Counted from the stretch's first letter, positions 24,270 through 33,548 are shown. The stretch is DNA of 64,000 nucleotides from Coprococcus sp. (GCA_017935345.1 JAGBHU010000016.1:1-64000), one strand, 5' to 3'. Notes: a model not told the origin generated them from the letters alone. A program made the numbers and translations.

Positions 24270-26030
24270 ATGCAGATATGTTTGAACTGTTTAAATAAAT
24301 ATGATGCCGGCTTAAAAGTTTGCCCGCATTGTGAATTTGGCAACTGGAAATATAAACCGCATGAGTTTTGTCTTGAATTGGGAATTAAACTCAAGGACAG
24401 ATATAAGCTGGGGACTGTTATCGGTGCAGGCGGATTTGGTATTACATATAGAGCTGTTGACCTCCAGACAGGAAATCCTGTAGCGGTAAAGGAATTTTAT
24501 CCAAACGGTATGGTAAGCAGGGGAAAGGACCACAAATCAGTAAGTCTTTCCGTGATTGGGAAGGAGCAGGTATTTGCAAAAGGACTGAACAGCTTTCTTG
24601 AAGAAGCAAAGGGGTTGGCAAAGTTCAGAGGAGTAGAAAATATACTTCAGGTGTATGATTTCTTTGAGCAGAATGGAACCGCCTATATCGTTATGGAATA
24701 CTTAAGAGGAAAATCTCTGTCACAATATGCAGCGGATAGTGGCGGAAGGCTGAGCTATGATATTGCCATCAATTATATGCTGAGTGTTCTTGATGCTCTC
24801 GAAATCGTACATGGAGCAGGAATGGTACACAGAGATATCAGCCCTGATAATATCTTTATACAGAATAACGGTCAGATCAAGCTCATCGATTTCGGTGCAG
24901 CAAGAGAAAGCTATGGCGATGAGGATAAAACGCTTTCCATTGTATTAAAGCCGAATTATGCGCCGCCTGAGCAATTTAAGAAAAAGAGCAGGCAGGGGCC
25001 ATGGACGGATATCTATGCACTTGGAGCAACGATATATAAAGTGCTTACGGGCAAGATGCCGCCGGAATCCGTAGGCAGATATATGGAAGACGATTTGATA
25101 AGGCCGTCCACGCTGAATAATACGGTGCCGGCATATTTTGATGCAATTATTTATAAGGCTATGGCACTGCAGATTGAAAACAGATATCAATCGGCAGCCC
25201 AGCTCAGATATGACATATTAAATCGTTTAGGCACAAAACAAAGTGGTTCATATACGGGACAAAATAATTCAGCCTATATTGCACCTGCCGGCATGGAATA
25301 TCAGAATTCGCAGCCGGGCACAGGCTTTCAAAATTCCCGGTCCGGAGGCGTGTACCGTGGGAATGTACAGGATACCAAACCAAAAGGAAAATTTTCCGGT
25401 ACAGGCGGTATCATTCTGATTATGTCACTTGTCGCTGTCGGTATCATATTGATAGCCGTAATTATCATTGCCCTGGTGAAAAGTAAAGACGATGAAACAG
25501 GTTCGCAGGGAACGTCAAAAAATACGGAAACCGTTACGACGGAAGCTGTGACAGAGAAGATAACGACAGAGTCCGGCACAACGGAAGCAACAACGGAAGC
25601 TTCTGTTGAGGATGATTATGAGAATTATGGATTATATATATATGATTTTCCTCCGATTATCTATGTTGATGAAGCGATATTTGAAGCAGATGCCGACTCT
25701 GTGACAGATAGTGCGGCGGTAACCTACCTGAAATCTGAGGACGGCAGTCTTTATACGGCGGTTACCAATAAGGAACTCTATACAACAATAGAGATTGAAG
25801 CGGATGAGCAGGGGAAGATTGAGGCTGTTGCAGTAGCAGGGCCGAAGTATACAGACAGTGATATAGAAGAGTCCTTGGAAGAACTGGAGTTGTGGTTGGG
25901 AGAAGGCACAAAATACGATAGTATGTATTTGTGGGAAAATGAAAAAATGTGTACGGTTTTTCTGTATGATGATACAGGTATTTATATTTTGTATATGACT
26001 CCCGCGTATTGGGCTTTATACAATCAGTAA
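24270..26030 (+). CDS. Zinc-ribbon transmembrane Ser/Thr protein kinase
   Basis: 586 aa. The N-terminal zinc ribbon is CLNCLNKYDAGLKVCPHC (residues 3-20). The kinase domain spans about 45-310: the glycine loop GAGGFGITY, Lys74 in VAVKEFYP, HRDISPDN with Asp189, DFG with Asp207, and APPEQF. The usual catalytic-loop Lys (HRDxKP) is Ser here. A Ser/Asn/Tyr-rich linker is followed by one membrane helix (about 376-400), a Thr/Glu-rich stalk and an extracytoplasmic domain of about 140 residues that I do not recognise. This is the layout of a receptor kinase that senses something outside the cell. Its target is likely the FHA protein or its permease. Confidence 0.92.
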   Translation: MQICLNCLNKYDAGLKVCPHCEFGNWKYKPHEFCLELGIKLKDRYKLGTVIGAGGFGITYRAVDLQTGNPVAVKEFYPNGMVSRGKDHKSVSLSVIGKEQVFAKGLNSFLEEAKGLAKFRGVENILQVYDFFEQNGTAYIVMEYLRGKSLSQYAADSGGRLSYDIAINYMLSVLDALEIVHGAGMVHRDISPDNIFIQNNGQIKLIDFGAARESYGDEDKTLSIVLKPNYAPPEQFKKKSRQGPWTDIYALGATIYKVLTGKMPPESVGRYMEDDLIRPSTLNNTVPAYFDAIIYKAMALQIENRYQSAAQLRYDILNRLGTKQSGSYTGQNNSAYIAPAGMEYQNSQPGTGFQNSRSGGVYRGNVQDTKPKGKFSGTGGIILIMSLVAVGIILIAVIIIALVKSKDDETGSQGTSKNTETVTTEAVTEKITTESGTTEATTEASVEDDYENYGLYIYDFPPIIYVDEAIFEADADSVTDSAAVTYLKSEDGSLYTAVTNKELYTTIEIEADEQGKIEAVAVAGPKYTDSDIEESLEELELWLGEGTKYDSMYLWENEKMCTVFLYDDTGIYILYMTPAYWALYNQ

Positions 26031-26064
26031 CAGACAAACGCAGTAAAAGGACAAAGGAGAAAGT

Positions 26065-27042
26065 GTGGCACATTGTCTTAATTGTTTATATGAGTACAAC
26101 GGAATAGGAAATACGTGTCCGTATTGTGGTTATAGCAGAGGACTTCCTCCTGCTGCCTGTCATCATATTTGGCCGGGAGCAGTTCTTCATGGAAGATATG
26201 AAATCGGAACCGTAATAGGCTCAGGCGGATTTGGCATTACCTATCATGCATGGGATTTATATCAGAATATGCCTGTGGCAATAAAAGAATATTATCCGCA
26301 GGGTATGGCAAACAGGGCAATCAATTCCATGGCAATCAGAACATGTGAGGTTGGTAAAATGTCGTCATATTCCAAAGGAATAGAACGCTTTTTGGAAGAA
26401 GGCAGAAGCCTTATGAAGTTCAATCACGTTCCAAGTATTGTACGTGTGTATGATTTTTTTGAGGAAAACAATACGGCGTATATTATTATGGAACTGCTAC
26501 GGGGCGAGAACTTAAGTGATTATATGATAAGAACAGGAAATGTTGCATCGCTTGACATGGCAATGAATATTCTGTTTTCGGTTATTGAATCGCTGGAGGA
26601 AATCCATAAAATAGGAATGATACATAGAGATATCAGTCCGGATAACATCTTTATCTGCAGCGATATGACGGTAAAGCTTATCGATTTTGGAGCGGCACGC
26701 AATCAGCCTGATGAAAACGCATCGGTATCCATTGTGATAAAACCGAATTATGCCCCTCCGGAGCAGTTTAACAGAACCGGAAGACAGGGACCATGGTCAG
26801 ATATCTATGCACTTGGTGCGACGATATATCGGATTCTTACAGGGTGTATTCCTCCTGAATCAGTAAGCCGTGTTTTGGAGGATGACATCAAGCCGGTATC
26901 AAGTGTAAATGCATTTGTCAGTATGGAGTTAGACAGCGTAATCATGAAATGTATGGCGCTAAGGATAGAGGACAGATATCAGGATGTGGCATCGCTGAGG
27001 AATGATATACTGGATGCCACGACAAGAGCCATCAATAGTTAA
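26065..27042 (+). CDS. Zinc-ribbon soluble Ser/Thr protein kinase
   Basis: A 325-aa paralogue of the preceding kinase. The zinc ribbon is CLNCLYEYNGIGNTCPYC (residues 4-21), the glycine loop is GSGGFGITYHAWD, and VAIKEYYP supplies the ATP lysine. HRDISPDN (Asp189) and DFG (Asp207) fall at exactly the same residue numbers as in the first kinase, which supports tandem duplication. It again has Ser in place of the catalytic-loop Lys. It stops right after the kinase domain, with no membrane helix or sensor. The start is GTG behind AAGGAGA. Confidence 0.92.
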   Translation: MAHCLNCLYEYNGIGNTCPYCGYSRGLPPAACHHIWPGAVLHGRYEIGTVIGSGGFGITYHAWDLYQNMPVAIKEYYPQGMANRAINSMAIRTCEVGKMSSYSKGIERFLEEGRSLMKFNHVPSIVRVYDFFEENNTAYIIMELLRGENLSDYMIRTGNVASLDMAMNILFSVIESLEEIHKIGMIHRDISPDNIFICSDMTVKLIDFGAARNQPDENASVSIVIKPNYAPPEQFNRTGRQGPWSDIYALGATIYRILTGCIPPESVSRVLEDDIKPVSSVNAFVSMELDSVIMKCMALRIEDRYQDVASLRNDILDATTRAINS

Positions 27043-27096
27043 ATAAGGAATGGACAAAGCTGTGAATTTGCAGATTGAAAATAAGGGGAAAAGGAT

Positions 27097-28569
27097 ATGG
27101 CGCAAATAGCAAAAAGAACAAAAAGAGGAAGTCTGATTATCCTGATACAGGGGAAGATATCGACGGAAAGGCTGGTAAAAGATAAGAATGTAATAGGAAG
27201 AACCTCCAATATGCCGGACGTGGATGTCATGATGGACAGTCCGGTCATGTCACGTATTCATGGAACAATTTTTAAAAACGGCGAACAATACTATTATGTA
27301 GACGCAGGCAGTACAAACGGTACATTTGTCGACGGACAATATTATCAGGGGAGCAGTGCGGCAGCACCGCTTTCGGAAGGCTCTGTCATAGAGATAAGAA
27401 GTCATAATGACCAGTTTGGTGTACTGATGATATTTTCCATGTTTGACTATTCCAGACAGAAATGGAATGTAAGATATCTGGAAGACGGCATGACAAATCA
27501 GGTATATGTAGGCCGTGCTGCCGGTCAGGGCGATATATGTGTGCCATCTGTACAAATATCAAGACAGCATGGTGTATTTAACCGTGTAGGCGGAAGATGG
27601 GTATATCAGGATTTAAACAGCAAGAACGGTACATTTATCAATCGGGCAGCGGTAAAAGGTCCTGTCACGTTAAATGAAAAAGATATCATACAGATTGTAA
27701 ATATCAAAATCATATATACAAGAGGCATGCTGATATACAATCTTCCAAACTCAGGCTGTGAGCTGAGGATAGACAATATATCAAAGGTGGTAAAGTGTCC
27801 GAAAACAGACCCTTCCTACAAGCAGAACAATCATATGAAATGTATTTTGGACAGGGTCAGCGTTACGATAGAGCCTTCGGAATTTGTTGCGGTGCTTGGC
27901 GGTTCGGGAGCAGGCAAGACCACATTCCTGAATTGTATCAACGGTTATGAAGAGGCGACTTCAGGTGCGGTTTATATGGACGGAATTAATTTGTATACGC
28001 ATAAAGACCAGCTAAAGAAACAGATAGGATATGTACCGCAGGAGGATTTGCTTCGGAACGGAATCAGTGTAAGACAGACATTACGATATATTGCAAAGAT
28101 GCGCCTTCCGAAAGATATCGATAAGGCAGAGCGGGAACAGAGAATAGACCAGACCTTTCATATGCTGGGACTTGATGCAAAATGTCAGGCGAGTGATGTG
28201 AAGAAGGTCAGCGGCGGACAGAGAAAAAGAGTCAGTATTGCCTCTGAGCTTGTTTCTGACCCACCGATTCTGTTTCTTGACGAACCAACATCAGGACTTG
28301 ATCCGGAGACAGAAACAAACCTAATCAGTTCTTTAAGAAATCTGGCTCATGTACATGAGAAGACCGTCATTGTCATTACGCATACGCTTAAGAATATAGA
28401 TATGTTTGATAAGGTATTGTTTTTTGCACCGGGTGGCAAATTGTGCTTTGCCGGTTCTCCGGAAGAGGCTTATGAGTTGTTCCATGTAACGGATATGACA
28501 GATGTCTACAAGATCATCAGGGAACATACGGATGAGTATGATCAGTATTACAGGCAGACAAGGAGATAA
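27097..28569 (+). CDS. Double FHA domain ABC transporter ATPase
   Basis: 490 aa in three blocks. FHA1 (about 20-105) has IGRTSN, MSRIH and STNGTF. FHA2 (about 120-210) has VGRAAGQGD, ISRQHG and SKNGTF. All residues that hold phosphothreonine are kept in both. The ABCG-type ATPase (about 225-480) has GGSGAGKTT, the signature VSGGQRKR, FLDEPTSGLD and the switch His in VITHT. The same FHA-FHA-ABC order occurs in Mycobacterium tuberculosis Rv1747, where kinase PknF phosphorylates the transporter and the FHA domains bind it. Here the membrane part is a separate gene 4 bp downstream. Confidence 0.94.
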   Translation: MAQIAKRTKRGSLIILIQGKISTERLVKDKNVIGRTSNMPDVDVMMDSPVMSRIHGTIFKNGEQYYYVDAGSTNGTFVDGQYYQGSSAAAPLSEGSVIEIRSHNDQFGVLMIFSMFDYSRQKWNVRYLEDGMTNQVYVGRAAGQGDICVPSVQISRQHGVFNRVGGRWVYQDLNSKNGTFINRAAVKGPVTLNEKDIIQIVNIKIIYTRGMLIYNLPNSGCELRIDNISKVVKCPKTDPSYKQNNHMKCILDRVSVTIEPSEFVAVLGGSGAGKTTFLNCINGYEEATSGAVYMDGINLYTHKDQLKKQIGYVPQEDLLRNGISVRQTLRYIAKMRLPKDIDKAEREQRIDQTFHMLGLDAKCQASDVKKVSGGQRKRVSIASELVSDPPILFLDEPTSGLDPETETNLISSLRNLAHVHEKTVIVITHTLKNIDMFDKVLFFAPGGKLCFAGSPEEAYELFHVTDMTDVYKIIREHTDEYDQYYRQTRR

Positions 28570-28573
28570 AATA

Positions 28574-29440
28574 ATGGGAAATAAAAAAGAAGTTGGTGCA
28601 GGACGCCAAATGGTAATCATGATGCAGCGAAATGCTGAAATAATAGTGAACAATAGAGCAAAGCTTGGAATGATTGTTTTATTTCCTGTTGTAATCGGTT
28701 TATTACTTTCCTATGTATCAAGAAAAAATACATTTGAGTGCTTTGAAAATGCATCTTCGGCATTATTTGCAATAACAAGTGCGGTAATCTATATAGGAAT
28801 GTTCAATTCTCTGACAGAGATATGCAAGGAGAGGAGTATCGTAAAAAGGGAATATATGACAAATATGAAGATACCGTCATATATCATGTCGATACTTCTT
28901 GTACAGGCTGTTATCTGTCTTGTGCAAAGTGCCATTATGACGGCAATCTGCTATACCTTACTTGACTTTCCGTCATCAGATTTGATATTTAGCGGCGGTT
29001 CATTTTTAAAATACTATATAAGCATATTTTTGATTATGTATGCTGCCGATGCAATGGGTATGTTAATTTCATCGATTGTCAAGACAAATGAATTGGCAAA
29101 TCTGATTGCACCGATTATCATTATCATACAGCTGGTGCTTTCGGGCGTGCTTTTTAAGCTGAGTGGCGGCGTGATAGAATTTATTTCAAAGCTTACAATA
29201 AGCCATTGGGGAATGTCGGCGCTGGGAAGAATCGCACATTTAAACGGTATGATATCAAGAGCCGTACTGGAGGATGAATCAGGTCAGCTTGCGGCAATTA
29301 TGCCGACAGCAAGTGAAAGCTATTATGTGGCATCTTCAAAGGAGCTGCTTTTGGTATGGCTTGTATTATTGATATTTATAGCTGTATTTGCAATACTTAG
29401 TATGCTGTTTTTAAAAAGAATAGAAAAGGATGCGAGGTAA
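28574..29440 (+). CDS. ABC-2 type permease partner of the FHA ATPase
   Basis: A 288-aa membrane protein with six hydrophobic segments (about residues 33-50, 72-88, 108-130, 155-178, 186-208 and 260-283). It fits the ABC-2/ABCG permease half, the counterpart of the C-terminal half of Rv1747. AGGAGA sets the ATG at 28574. Two soluble loops, one between helices 5 and 6 (about 209-255), could hold phosphorylation sites. It is 4 bp from the ATPase gene, so the two are certainly co-expressed. The substrate is unknown. Confidence 0.88.
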   Translation: MGNKKEVGAGRQMVIMMQRNAEIIVNNRAKLGMIVLFPVVIGLLLSYVSRKNTFECFENASSALFAITSAVIYIGMFNSLTEICKERSIVKREYMTNMKIPSYIMSILLVQAVICLVQSAIMTAICYTLLDFPSSDLIFSGGSFLKYYISIFLIMYAADAMGMLISSIVKTNELANLIAPIIIIIQLVLSGVLFKLSGGVIEFISKLTISHWGMSALGRIAHLNGMISRAVLEDESGQLAAIMPTASESYYVASSKELLLVWLVLLIFIAVFAILSMLFLKRIEKDAR

Positions 29441-29443
29441 TAT

Positions 29444-30988
29444 ATGAAATATCTGGCTTCTTCCGCCGAGATGCAGGAGATCGATAGAAGAACAATAGAA
29501 GAGATTGGAATACCGGGGCTTGTTCTTATGGAAAGAGCAGCGTATGCAGTATTTCTTGAGCTTGAGAAGATGGTGGCATGCCGTACATCTTTTGGACACG
29601 GGGAAACGTCGGGAGCTATGACGCACTTTTTGATTGTAGCGGAGGGCGGCAATAATGGTGGAGACGGTCTGGCTGTGGCAAGGATGCTTTATGAAAAGGG
29701 GTATCATGTAGATGTATATTATATCGGCGGGCTGAAAAAGGAAAGTGACAGCTTTAAAAAGCAGATGGATATCATCAGGCAGCTTGAGATACCGGTATAC
29801 AGTGAGCTTCCGGATGGAACATACGACTTTATCATTGATGGAATATTCGGAGTGGGACTAAGCCGTGATATAACGGGTATACAGCTTGATGTCATCAACA
29901 GACTGAACAATATGAGCGGTATACGGGTTGCAATCGATATACCGTCAGGCGTAAACAGCACGACGGGAAGTATTATGGGAGCTGCATTTCGTGCAGACGT
30001 TACGGTGACCTTCGGACTGCTTAAGGCAGGAATGGTCTTTTATCCGGGAAGTGATTATTGCGGGAAAATTGCAGTGGCACAGATTGGCTTTCCGTCATCG
30101 GTAATGGAAGCTGTGAAGCCGTGTCTGTACACATATGATACGGAGGATTTGAAACAGTTACCGGCTCGCAGGAATGCCTCAAATAAAGGAAGCTATGGAA
30201 GAGTTGCCGTTATTGCAGGGAGCAGGGATATATCGGGTGCTGCTGTTTTTGCGGCAAAGGCGGCATACCGAACAGGAAGCGGACTGGTAAAAGTATATAC
30301 ACATGAGAGAAATAGAGATATCATATGTACGCTTGTTCCGGAGGCATTGATTATGACATATCATGATGAAGCTTCCGCTGTCAGTGCGGTTTCGGATGCC
30401 ATGGCATATGGTGATGCCCTTTTAACAGGGCCCGGTTTGGGAAAAGATGCACTATCACATGCCATACTTGCCAAAGTCGTATCGGAGTATAAAAAAACAT
30501 TGATTATAGATGCAGATGGGCTTAATATACTTGCAGAGAATATGGATTTGCTAAAGGACAGAGAAGGTGATACTATAGTAACACCTCATTTGAAGGAAAT
30601 GGAAAGGCTGAGTGGAATCGCCGTTCATGATATAAAGGGGAAGCTGCCTGAATTTTGCAGAGAATTTGCAAACAGGTATCATGTTGTATGTGTATTAAAA
30701 GATGCCCGAACATGCGTGAGTGACGGAAGCTGCGGAGTATATGTCAATACAACCGGTAATAACGGAATGTCTACAGGTGGTACAGGAGATGTGCTTGCAG
30801 GAATGATAGCGGCACTTTCCGGAATGGGTGCCACTTCGTTTGAAGCGGCAAAGCTTGGGGTATATATACATGGACTTGCAGGCGATTATGCATTACAGGA
30901 AAAGGGAAGCTATGGAATGATAGCGGGCGATGTCGCAGATAGTATTCCATATGTGCTTGGAGGCAATAGAAATGGACAGAATATATAG
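29444..30988 (+). CDS. nnr: Bifunctional NAD(P)H-hydrate epimerase/ADP-dependent dehydratase
   Basis: A 514-aa metabolite-repair enzyme that restores damaged NADH and NADPH hydrates. The N-terminal YjeF_N epimerase (about 1-215) has MQEIDRRTIEEIGIPGLVLM and NNGGDGLAVARML. The C-terminal kinase-like dehydratase (about 230-514) has GSRDISGAAVFAAKAAYRTG and the catalytic GGTGDVLAGMIAA. It starts 3 bp after the ABC permease gene and overlaps the next gene, alr, by 17 bp. The order nnr-alr-mazF is a known Firmicutes arrangement. Confidence 0.96.
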   Translation: MKYLASSAEMQEIDRRTIEEIGIPGLVLMERAAYAVFLELEKMVACRTSFGHGETSGAMTHFLIVAEGGNNGGDGLAVARMLYEKGYHVDVYYIGGLKKESDSFKKQMDIIRQLEIPVYSELPDGTYDFIIDGIFGVGLSRDITGIQLDVINRLNNMSGIRVAIDIPSGVNSTTGSIMGAAFRADVTVTFGLLKAGMVFYPGSDYCGKIAVAQIGFPSSVMEAVKPCLYTYDTEDLKQLPARRNASNKGSYGRVAVIAGSRDISGAAVFAAKAAYRTGSGLVKVYTHERNRDIICTLVPEALIMTYHDEASAVSAVSDAMAYGDALLTGPGLGKDALSHAILAKVVSEYKKTLIIDADGLNILAENMDLLKDREGDTIVTPHLKEMERLSGIAVHDIKGKLPEFCREFANRYHVVCVLKDARTCVSDGSCGVYVNTTGNNGMSTGGTGDVLAGMIAALSGMGATSFEAAKLGVYIHGLAGDYALQEKGSYGMIAGDVADSIPYVLGGNRNGQNI

Positions 30989-32135
30989 GATTGAGGCAGA
31001 TATTAATCTGGATAATATCAGATGGAATCTGCTTGAGATGAGAAGATTGATGAATCAGGAGCAGAAGCTTCTTGCCGTCGTTAAGGCGGATGCTTACGGA
31101 CATGGCTCCGTTCCTGTATCAAAGGCGATATATGATATTGTAGATTTTTATGCGGTAGCATTTATTGATGAAGGAATAGAGCTTATACGGGGCGGTATTG
31201 ACAAGCCTATTATCATTTTAGGAAATACGGATGAGTGTGATTTTGAACAGCTTATTTCGTATCATATAAGACCTGCCATGTATGATGTGGAGAGCTGTCT
31301 TAAATTATCCGATATGGCGGTTCAAAAAGGAACGAAGGCCAAAATACATGTCAAGGTTGATACGGGAATGAACCGTATCGGTTTTCCATGTGATGAAGAA
31401 GGGCTTGCGGCAATCAAGAGGATCAGTGATATGCCGGGAATCGAAATAGAGGGAATATTTACCCACTATGCCAAAGCGGATGAATATGATAAGCAGTCCG
31501 CAGAAAAACAGCTTGCGGATTTTACCTGGATCAATAACAGGTTAAAAGAAATGGGTATCGACATTGCCATTAAGCATATTGCCAACAGTGCGGCAATTAT
31601 GGAGATGGATAATACAGGCTATGATATGGTAAGGTCCGGTATTGTTACATATGGTCTGTATCCGTCAACGGAGGTGGATACTTCCATAGCGGAGCTGAAG
31701 CCTGCGATGGAGCTTATTTCAAGGGTAATCCATGTAAAGGATATAAAGGCAGGAGCAGGCATCGGATATGGCTGGACTTATGTAGCAAAAAAGGATATGA
31801 GAATCGCTACTGTTTCAGCGGGATATGCAGACGGATACCCAAGGGCGCAGTCCAATATCGGAAGAGTTATTATAAACGGAGAATATGCGCCTATCGTCGG
31901 AAGGGTATGCATGGATCAGTTTATGGTTGACGTAACGGACATTCCTGATGTAAAGGTAAGGGATAAGGTGATACTGATAGGCTCATGCGGTGATAAATGT
32001 ATTTCTGTAGAAGAAGTTGCAGAGCCTGCTGCCAGTTTTCATTATGAGCTGATATGTAATATCGGAAGACGTGTTCCAAGAATATATATGAGAGAAGGTA
32101 AAAAGATTGCGGTACTGAATTATCTGGATTTGTAG
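30972..32135 (+). CDS. alr: Alanine racemase
   Basis: A 387-aa PLP enzyme making D-Ala for peptidoglycan. The ATG at 30972 is preceded by GGAGG, and the open frame to 30930 lies inside nnr. The PLP lysine is in VVKADAYGHGS (about residues 36-46). The catalytic Tyr of the second face is in GAGIGYGWTY. The C-terminal beta domain contains GRVCMDQFMVDVT. It is coupled by a 17-bp overlap with nnr. Confidence 0.97.
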   Translation: MDRIYRIEADINLDNIRWNLLEMRRLMNQEQKLLAVVKADAYGHGSVPVSKAIYDIVDFYAVAFIDEGIELIRGGIDKPIIILGNTDECDFEQLISYHIRPAMYDVESCLKLSDMAVQKGTKAKIHVKVDTGMNRIGFPCDEEGLAAIKRISDMPGIEIEGIFTHYAKADEYDKQSAEKQLADFTWINNRLKEMGIDIAIKHIANSAAIMEMDNTGYDMVRSGIVTYGLYPSTEVDTSIAELKPAMELISRVIHVKDIKAGAGIGYGWTYVAKKDMRIATVSAGYADGYPRAQSNIGRVIINGEYAPIVGRVCMDQFMVDVTDIPDVKVRDKVILIGSCGDKCISVEEVAEPAASFHYELICNIGRRVPRIYMREGKKIAVLNYLDL

Positions 32136-32288
32136 CAGGTTTGCGTGAATCGGATACTGATATGCAAAACCAAATAATTATACCTGACGCTGAATATTCA
32201 TGTTATTTATTGGAAATACTTTTTGTAGTGATAGTCATAATATATATATGTGAGTCATTACATAGTATTGATAAATGGGGTGAAAAAG

Positions 32289-32633
32289 TTGATAATCAGG
32301 CGTGGGGATATATATTACGCTGATTTAAGACCGGTTGTCGGTTCTGAACAGGGCGGTGTAAGACCTGTACTTATTATCCAGAATGAGGCAGGAAATAAAC
32401 ACAGCTCGACTGTAATATGTGCAGCAATAACAAGTAAAATGAATAAGGCAAAGCTGCCGACACATGTTGAAATAGATGCAGGCAGATGTGCTCTTGCAAA
32501 GGATTCGGTTATTCTTTTGGAGCAGGTTCGAACGATAGATAAGCAAAGACTGAAAGAAAAGGTCTGTCATATCAGTGACGAGATTATAGAGAAAGTAAAT
32601 AATGCGTTGATGATAAGTCTTGAATTATTTTAA
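32289..32633 (+). CDS. mazF: MazF/NdoA (PemK) type mRNA interferase
   Basis: A 114-aa endoribonuclease toxin, similar in length to B. subtilis NdoA. It starts at TTG 32289 after GGGGTGA, giving [20 protein letters not shown]. Signature stretches are [25 protein letters not shown] (with the catalytic Arg) and [13 protein letters not shown]. In Bacillus the antitoxin gene ndoAI stands between alr and ndoA. Here that gap, 32136-32288, is only 153 bp and carries no antitoxin-like ORF. A 60-codon frame at 32141-32323 has no ribosome site and overlaps this gene. Confidence 0.95.
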   Translation: MIIRRGDIYYADLRPVVGSEQGGVRPVLIIQNEAGNKHSSTVICAAITSKMNKAKLPTHVEIDAGRCALAKDSVILLEQVRTIDKQRLKEKVCHISDEIIEKVNNALMISLELF

Positions 32634-32669
32634 AATAAGAGGTGATGAAGAGACCATAGTGTCTGAGGT

Positions 32670-33461
32670 ATGAAAGTGTTTAACAAAAAAACAGAAGAAG
32701 AAAAAGTGGAAGAGGAAATTATATCCATGGTAAGTGAAGGGAATGAGCAGGGGCTTATTCACGATGAAGAAATGGAGATGATTACCAACATATTTGAGTT
32801 CAGTGATAAGGAAACACGAGATGCCATGACTGCCAGGTCAAATGTTGTGGGTATCGATATCAATATGTCATTGGATGAAACGATGCAGGTTATGCTGGAT
32901 AACAATTATTCAAGATATCCTGTTTATGAAGATGATATCGATAATATAGTCGGCATACTTTATTTTAAAGATTTGGTAAATGCATATTTAAAGGATAAAA
33001 ACCGGAAATTATCTGAAATCGTAGCCCAGCCGGTATTTGTTCATCCTACATTTAACATATCGAAGCTGTTTAAGAAAATGCAGACAGGAAAGATACATAT
33101 GGTTATTGTAGTAGATGAATACGGACAGACCGAGGGTGTCATTACCATGGAGGATATTCTTGAAGAAATCGTAGGAAACATATTTGATGAATACGATGAT
33201 GAAACTGAAGATATTGAGAAGAAGGGCGACACATACATAGTAAACGGAAGGGCAGAGCTGGATGAGGTTTGCGAGATACTTGATATAGAATTTCCTGATG
33301 AGGATTTTCAGACATTAAACGGCTTCCTTTTATTTGAACTTGGCAGGCTGCCATATCCTGATGAGGATGTGGAGATTGTCTATCAGGGATATTTGTTTAA
33401 GGTATGTGAGATAAAAAATAAGATGATAGATCAGGTACAGATTACCAAGGTTGAAAAATAA
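32670..33461 (+). CDS. CBS-domain CorC/HlyC-type protein without membrane domain
   Basis: A 263-aa cytoplasmic protein. A helical lead (residues 1-45) has EEMEMITNIFEFSDKETRDAM, the linker seen after the DUF21 membrane domain in CNNM/TlyC proteins. Two CBS motifs follow (about 50-180, with SRYPVYEDDIDNIVGILYFKDL and VVDEYGQTEGVITMEDILEEIV), then the CorC_HlyC domain (about 190-263). The DUF21 membrane part is absent, so it matches CorC, which has been tied to Mg2+/Co2+ homeostasis. A start at 32670 with AGGTGATGAAGAG upstream is plausible. Confidence 0.9.
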   Translation: MKVFNKKTEEEKVEEEIISMVSEGNEQGLIHDEEMEMITNIFEFSDKETRDAMTARSNVVGIDINMSLDETMQVMLDNNYSRYPVYEDDIDNIVGILYFKDLVNAYLKDKNRKLSEIVAQPVFVHPTFNISKLFKKMQTGKIHMVIVVDEYGQTEGVITMEDILEEIVGNIFDEYDDETEDIEKKGDTYIVNGRAELDEVCEILDIEFPDEDFQTLNGFLLFELGRLPYPDEDVEIVYQGYLFKVCEIKNKMIDQVQITKVEK

Positions 33462-33482
33462 TATCAAACGTGGTAACATGGA

Positions 33483-33512
33483 TTGTTAGTGGCTGCCGGA
33501 TGGCAGTATAGA
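33483..33512 (+). promoter_or_regulatory. Candidate yebC promoter with a palindrome in the spacer
   Basis: TTGTTA (33483-33488), 18-nt spacer, TATAGA (33507-33512). CTGCC-GGAT-GGCAG (33493-33506) fills the space between the boxes and looks like an operator. Confidence 0.45.
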
Positions 33513-33548
33513 ACATAAGAATAAACAGAATATACAAGGAGTGGGAAA

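Noticed and set aside
32141-32323. 60-codon frame between alr and mazF as a possible antitoxin
   Set aside because: It has no ribosome site and overlaps mazF in another frame. The product (MRESDTDMQNQIIIPDAE...) has a hydrophobic middle and no MazE-like DNA-binding pattern.
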